In this document: piece after piece, positions 7,635 to 10,961 of the stretch
How positions within the stretch are numbered: position 1 is the stretch's first letter
How the letters are laid out: each line of letters begins with the position of its first letter
NCBI GenBank assembly: GCA_010015745.1
Contig: ML978461.1
Location: 1-10,961, forward strand
Direction of reading: 5' to 3'
Source: Setomelanomma holmii
Taxonomy: Eukaryota > Ascomycota > Dothideomycetes > Pleosporales > Phaeosphaeriaceae
Length of the DNA: 10,961 bases
Made by a program: the position numbers and the translations under genes
Notes under the pieces: model-generated
Databases searched by the model: none
What the model was told of the DNA's origin: nothing
Seen by the model: the letters and a program-made list of their open reading frames with translations, nothing else

Positions 7635-8611
7635 CTAATTAACACCTTTTGCTTGTCTCGATTCTTGGACTATTCTAACGTTCGCAGCATGCACCGCATC
7701 ATACTCCTCATAGTAGATCAAGTTTCCTAAGGAGATGTCTTCCGCAACAACTTCTTGCAATGTCTGCTACCAAGCAATCGGCGCCTCCACTGGCTCGTTA
7801 ACCGCCTGAATGTACCGCAATGTAGCTTCAATGAACGACTTATCGTAGCCACCGGCCTTGATGCGGTCTGGACTTCCGTGGGCTGGTAAAATTTTGGTGC
7901 AGGGAAGCTGGGCCATACGTTTGAGTTCGCCTTGGTGCGTGGCGAGAGCGGTAGGATCATCGATGAACGTCACGGTATCTTCCAGCATGTCGCCGACAAA
8001 GAGTACCTTCTCGAGTGGCAGAAATATCGCTGTGCCGTCTGGTGTGTGAATATCGAAATGATGTAGCTTGACAGTACGGTCTGCGACATGCAGTGTCATC
8101 TTATTCTCGTATGTCATTGACGGCAGAACAGCCTCAATCGGCGGATCATCTTTGGCAAGAGCGTCCTTTCTCCTTGATCGTAGATCTTATGATACTGTGT
8201 CCAAGAATCGTCGTGTTGCTCTTCAGAGAAGAAGCACCAGCAATGTGATCGTTATGGTAGTGACTGTAGACCATCGAAGTATTGGTTACGCCAAGTGTTG
8301 TGACGTGTTTGAGCATGTAAGCGGCAATGTTGGTGGTGATTCCAGCATCAATGAAGAGAGCCTCTGAGCCACTGACTATCGAATATGTGCACACGCCAAG
8401 GGTGAATGCGCCATCATCAAGCCAATTAGGGTCTTCCGAATGGAAGCGTCTGCCCGTGCGGCCGTCGTAGTAAGCGAAAATTCCTGGATATGGCTCGAAA
8501 ACTTGCAAAGTATCTAGCTCATGTCCAGGCGGACGAAGGCGTCCTTAGTCCATCAGATTGAAGTACGCCTCGGAGGTTGAAGGGACAGTTAGATGGGATT
8601 TGATGCGTCAT
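7635..8611 (-). pseudogene. Metallo-beta-lactamase-fold hydrolase, pseudogene
   Basis: This encoded a zinc-dependent hydrolase of the MBL superfamily, about 325 residues; the substrate cannot be read from sequence. Likely start is ATG at 8609-8611 (MTHQIPSN). After a frame change the protein continues VPSTSEAYFNLMD, stop TAA (8545-8547), GRLRPPGHELDTLQVFEPYP. The metal motif is SHYHNDHIAG (HxHxDH, 8245-8262). One extra base at 8166 shifts the frame before DALAKDDPPIEAVLPSM. The second half has FDIHTPDG (8046-8048 His), LFVGDMLED (7989-7991 Asp) and ILPAHGSPD (7878-7880 His), the usual remaining positions of the fold. A TAG at 7767-7769 follows EAPIAW, yet the frame continues with QTLQEVVAEDISLGN to a TAG at 7635-7637. 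Two frameshifts and two stops make it a relic. Introns are unlikely, since the breaks are single bases. It is the only host-type gene here; E sits 48 bp upstream of the start. Confidence 0.8.
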
Positions 8612-8659
8612 GACGAAGTCGGAATCGGAAGGATCTGTCTAACCTTTTGCGTACCGGTA

Positions 8660-8692
8660 CAGTGCCAATCGCCGAAGCGACCCACCCCAACA
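8660..8692. repeat. Left terminal inverted repeat of E (one 17-bp unit missing)
   Basis: It reads CAGTGCCAATCGCCGAAGCG, then ACCCACCCCAACA. It pairs with 10798-10847 apart from a 17-bp stretch present only on the right, plus two transitions (A/G and C/T). Confidence 0.85.
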
Positions 8693-9728
8693 TCGTAACA
8701 CGGTAATAACACCAACTTCAACGCGTTATATCTCCACTACCAAAACAGCTATATATAAGGCAATTGCAGTATATAAATCGCAGAAACTAGGAGAACATTA
8801 GTTGTACTAGGCTTACGCTAAAAAATTCAACGTACTAAGGACTACATTAATGTAAAGATGCAAGGGCACCTAGAAGTCTATAGTAGCTAGAAGAATTAAG
8901 ACATAAAAGCTCCACCTACAACAGGAGTTAGACCTTGTAGAGTACATTAATAATCTTACTAAGAAAGGCCTTCCACCTACAAGAGAGATAACGCAAAAAT
9001 TTAGAGAGGAGATAGCTCACGAGCACGTTAGACCACTGCACTAAGAGAAAGGCAGGGCTAGAGAGAAAGTAGAAACTCCTTATTGCAGATAGCCATAGAT
9101 CTCATGTTACCAATAAGTTTCTAACTCTCTGCATTAACAAGAGGATACTTGTAGCTGTCTTTCTACCTCACAGTACTTATACGCTTCAGCCACTTAGTGT
9201 AGTCTATTTCTTGCCTCTGGCAGCTTCCTACACTAAGGAACTCTCTACCCACCTTTTGAAGACTTAAAGCCTTATTCCTCTCACTAAGGGTGACTTCTTT
9301 CTACTATTCTAGGCTACGTAGAGCAGCTGCATGTTAGAGAAGCTTATTCTAAAGTCCTTTAAAACTACTAGGATCTTCCCTATAAATTGCGAGGTTGTAC
9401 TTAAAAGATTCTACCTAAAGACACTAGAATAAGAGAAGTAAGAGCCTTAAAGCTCTCCTCTTGCTAACGCTCCTTAGCAGACAATTTAGAGCGTTATTAG
9501 GCAGGCTATAAGAGAGGGGGAGGAGAGAATAGCCTACAAAGTTGCCTAGAGTGTCTACCACCTTTAAGTGTTAAATGAGCTTCTTAGAGGCGAGAACAAT
9601 AGGCTACAAGAAGCTTTAAAGATTAAGAAGAAGCACAAGAAGAAAGGTAGAGTCCTTAACATGCAGCAACATAAGGAGTATTATAGTAGTACAGTCCTCT
9701 AGTCTCTAAGGAAGCTCAGAGAATCTGA

Positions 9729-9733
9729 GTTCT
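9729..9733. repeat. Target-site duplication GTTCT, left copy
   Basis: The left copy of the 5-bp duplication flanks the solo LTR; the right copy is at 10266-10270. Confidence 0.85.
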
Positions 9734-10265
9734 TGTTACAGATGCCTCCCAGGTGTTGTATACGCAACCAAGCAATGACAGTAAGAAAGAATCAGCCCCA
9801 GATAAGCCACAGGGCCTGGCTAGAGGACAGGCGGAAAACCCCGCACTAGACAGGTCACGTGATCTGCTAGCGCATTCTGCAGGTTTTGGCAAGGCTAAGG
9901 ACATTCTGCAGAACCACACTGCAGAAAGCTGGCTCGACCAGCAGAACAGGACGAAGGGTAGGAATACATAAAGAAGAGGGATCTCTTAGAGTATTGTCTT
10001 TCTTCGTAGTCAACTCAGCATAGATACTCAGTGCGAGGTCTCATTACCTAAATTGAATATCTGTTATACTCTTGCAGTATTGGTTGAGCTTCAGCAATCT
10101 TCAACTCGTCGTCATCATTACTGGAACTACAGAAGCCTACCATCAGCCCTCTCTTCTAGTCAACCTTCCGCTCATCACAAGCTAAGAGCCTGGAGCATCT
10201 GAACTCACGAGCGAGATCCGACGGTCAGGACCCTAGAGAAGTATAGAAGACTTGGATTGATAACA
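9734..10265. mobile_element. Solo LTR (532 bp) nested in element E
   Basis: It begins TGTTACAGATGC and ends GATTGATAACA, so the tips form the inverted pair TGTTA/TAACA. The same five bases GTTCT flank both sides (9729-9733 and 10266-10270). This is the signature of an LTR retrotransposon reduced to one LTR by recombination. TGTTA...TAACA tips are common in Copia-type LTRs, so Copia is the likelier superfamily, but no internal gene is left to prove it. Its composition is visibly less AT-rich than the surrounding element, in keeping with later arrival. Short open stretches within it are not considered genes. Confidence 0.85.
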
Positions 10266-10270
10266 GTTCT
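10266..10270. repeat. Target-site duplication GTTCT, right copy
   Basis: The right copy of the 5-bp duplication lies directly after TAACA of the solo LTR. Confidence 0.85.
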
Positions 10271-10410
10271 GTGAAAGAGTAAAACAATAGGAAGAGGAGC
10301 AAGAGAAACTCTAAAAAGCAGAGATAAGAGAGCTTAAGGCTCAAGCTGCCTTATTAAAAGAAGCAGGCAGAACAGAACCGTACAGAGCGAGAGGCAGCCA
10401 GAGTAGTGCG

Positions 10411-10437
10411 GGAGAAGGAGAAGGAGAAGGAGAAGGA
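10411..10437. repeat. GGAGAA hexamer repeat in the E transposase tail
   Basis: GGAGAA is repeated about four and a half times in the part encoding alternating Glu and Lys. It is a small coding microsatellite in a charged, probably helical tail. Confidence 0.8.
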
Positions 10438-10797
10438 AAGAGTGGCAGCAGAGAGAGCTGAAATTAAGCGCAAGAAACAAGAGGAACGAGAGGCTGCAAC
10501 TACTTAAAAATCTCTACAATCATCCTAAAAAGGCAAGAGAGTAGCCTTATAAAAGCCTACGCATACGCGAAAGCGTACGCAGGTTGCGCAGCCTGCGAAA
10601 GGTGGTTGTAGTAGTAACTTTCTACCACCCTTACTACTAGCTAAAAAGACAACCTTAGGCTGCTCTATTAAGCTTCTAAAGAAATATGAGTGGATTAGAT
10701 TAATTATAAGTATCACTTTATTAATCTACTAGAAAATTTTGTAATAATAGCTATTATATGTAATTGTACAGCCTTATCTTTGTAGGTAGGCAAATAG

Positions 10798-10847
10798 TGT
10801 TAGGGTGGGTCGCTTCACTGAGCGGGTCGCTTCGGCGATCGGCACTG
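10798..10847. repeat. Right terminal inverted repeat of E with duplicated 17-bp unit
   Basis: The 50-bp mate of 8660-8692 contains GGGTCGCTTC twice, at 10807 and 10824, exactly 17 bp apart. The left end has one copy, most simply through deletion between the 10-bp repeats. Confidence 0.85.
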
Positions 10848-10849
10848 TA

Positions 10850-10913
10850 CAAGCGGGCGCTAGCTCCTATGCAAACCTCTAATCTCTAGGAACGTGAACA
10901 TGAGAAGAACATA
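10850..10913. other. Short non-transposon strip between E and F
   Basis: About 64 bp show no similarity to any element end here. They may continue the original sequence upstream of the MBL pseudogene, displaced by E. No promoter motif or gene is recognisable. The strip ends with TA (10912-10913), the probable target site of F. Confidence 0.4.
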
Positions 10914-10961
10914 ACGTGTTTTACAAGCGAGCGGCCCATACAAGCGAGCGGCCCACCCCAC
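10914..10961. mobile_element. Fot1-like element F, terminal end only
   Basis: The last 48 bp begin ACGTGTTTTACAAGCGAGCG after TA. They share ACGTGTTT with the end of D and contain ACAAGCGAGCGGCCCA twice, at 10923 and 10940, exactly 17 bp apart. The rest of the element lies beyond the window. The identical repeat copies suggest an undamaged, recent end. Confidence 0.7.

Larger units (their letters stand above)
8733..10694 (+). pseudogene. Pogo/Tigger-like transposase of element E, deleted and interrupted
   Basis: The remains run in three pieces. 8733-9071: HTH part (TAIYKAIAVYKSQKLGE, AKKFNVLRTTL), then LDLVEYINNLTKKGLPPTRE, the second binding region of pogo transposases. 9072-9733, in another frame: LLIADSHRSHVTNKF, with the second catalytic Asp, then HSTYTLQPLSVVYFLPL, where the third Asp is replaced by Ser, and GDFFLLF. 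The first catalytic block is absent, lost in a deletion at about 9061-9076 that would have covered roughly 150 residues. 10271-10694: charged C-terminal tail (ELKAQAALLKEAGR, repeated EK residues, CSIKLLKKYEW). The solo LTR (9734-10265) sits between the last two pieces; removing it with one GTTCT copy restores the frame. Many TAG/TAA codons are present and no convincing start codon remains. Confidence 0.8.
8660..10847 (+). mobile_element. Pogo-like DNA transposon E, decayed, with nested solo LTR
   Basis: The ends are CAGTGCC (8660) and GGCACTG (10847), flanked by TA (8658-8659 and 10848-10849); GTAC on both sides is an equally good reading. The element is 2188 bp, or about 1.65 kb without the solo LTR and its 5-bp duplication. 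The transposase resembles the Pot2/Tigger-like pogo branch more than A, B or D. An internal deletion removed the first catalytic block, so this is a decayed, non-autonomous copy. It separates the MBL pseudogene from whatever promoter sequence lay further upstream. Confidence 0.85.

Noticed and set aside
7697..8170. Introns explaining the breaks in the MBL gene
   Set aside because: The breaks are single-base frame changes or single stop codons with uninterrupted similarity on each side, leaving no room for a spliceable intron.
7858..8367. Plus-strand open frames of 63 and 99 codons over the MBL pseudogene
   Set aside because: They are antisense to clear metallo-hydrolase motifs on the minus strand.
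8146..8508. Separate intact 120-residue MBL protein starting at 8508
   Set aside because: The codon at 8506-8508 is TTG, not ATG, and homologous sequence continues upstream (GRLRPPGHELDT) and downstream in another frame. It is one part of a broken gene, not a small complete one.
9716..9971. Open frames of 67 and 72 codons on opposite strands
   Set aside because: Both lie mostly in the solo LTR and show no protein family features.
1..10961. A new defence system, gene cluster or large mobile starship-type cargo
   Set aside because: All coding traces but one belong to small DNA transposons. I see no tyrosine recombinase, helicase, nuclease or toxin-type gene.

Overview
The window looks like a transposon island from a filamentous ascomycete (Pezizomycotina), probably a RIP-affected, gene-poor chromosome region. 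The main evidence is at least five different DNA transposons of the fungal Fot1/pogo and Tc1 types. Most carry many in-frame TAG/TAA/TGA codons and C-to-T / G-to-A differences, the signature of repeat-induced point mutation. I see no bacterial operon structure, rRNA, tRNA or CRISPR. The species cannot be read from the sequence; element names (Z, X, A, B, T, D, W, E, F) are mine.

Layout. 1-216: end of a Fot1-like element (Z, minus strand) with the start of its transposase. 219-422 and 4119-4179: two pieces of one strongly decayed Fot1-type end (X), split by two insertions. 423-2274: Fot1-like element A (minus strand, heavily mutated). 2277-4116: Fot1-like element B (minus strand), which abuts A and shares a single TA with it. 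4192-7403: a Tc1-like element T (plus strand), itself interrupted at 5453-7296 by the youngest-looking element, Fot1-like D (plus strand, perfect 70-bp inverted repeats, transposase broken by only four stop codons). 7406-7521: right end of a further Fot1-like element (W), into which T inserted.

7635-8611 (minus strand) is the only non-transposon gene: a metallo-beta-lactamase-fold hydrolase, now a pseudogene with two frameshifts and two premature stops. About 48 bp upstream of its start, a pogo-like element E (8660-10847, plus strand) is inserted. E has lost the first catalytic block of its transposase and contains a 532-bp solo LTR (9734-10265, 5-bp target duplication). 64 bp beyond E, another Fot1-like end (F) begins at 10914 and runs off the window.

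The insertions can be ordered by nesting: D is inside T, T is inside W, A (and B beside it) is inside X, and the solo LTR is inside E. The most unusual shared pattern is a motif duplicated at exactly 17-bp spacing inside the terminal repeats of six element families (Z, A, W, D, E, F). The spacing equals the length of a CENP-B box, which fits the CENP-B-type DNA-binding domain of pogo/Fot1 transposases.
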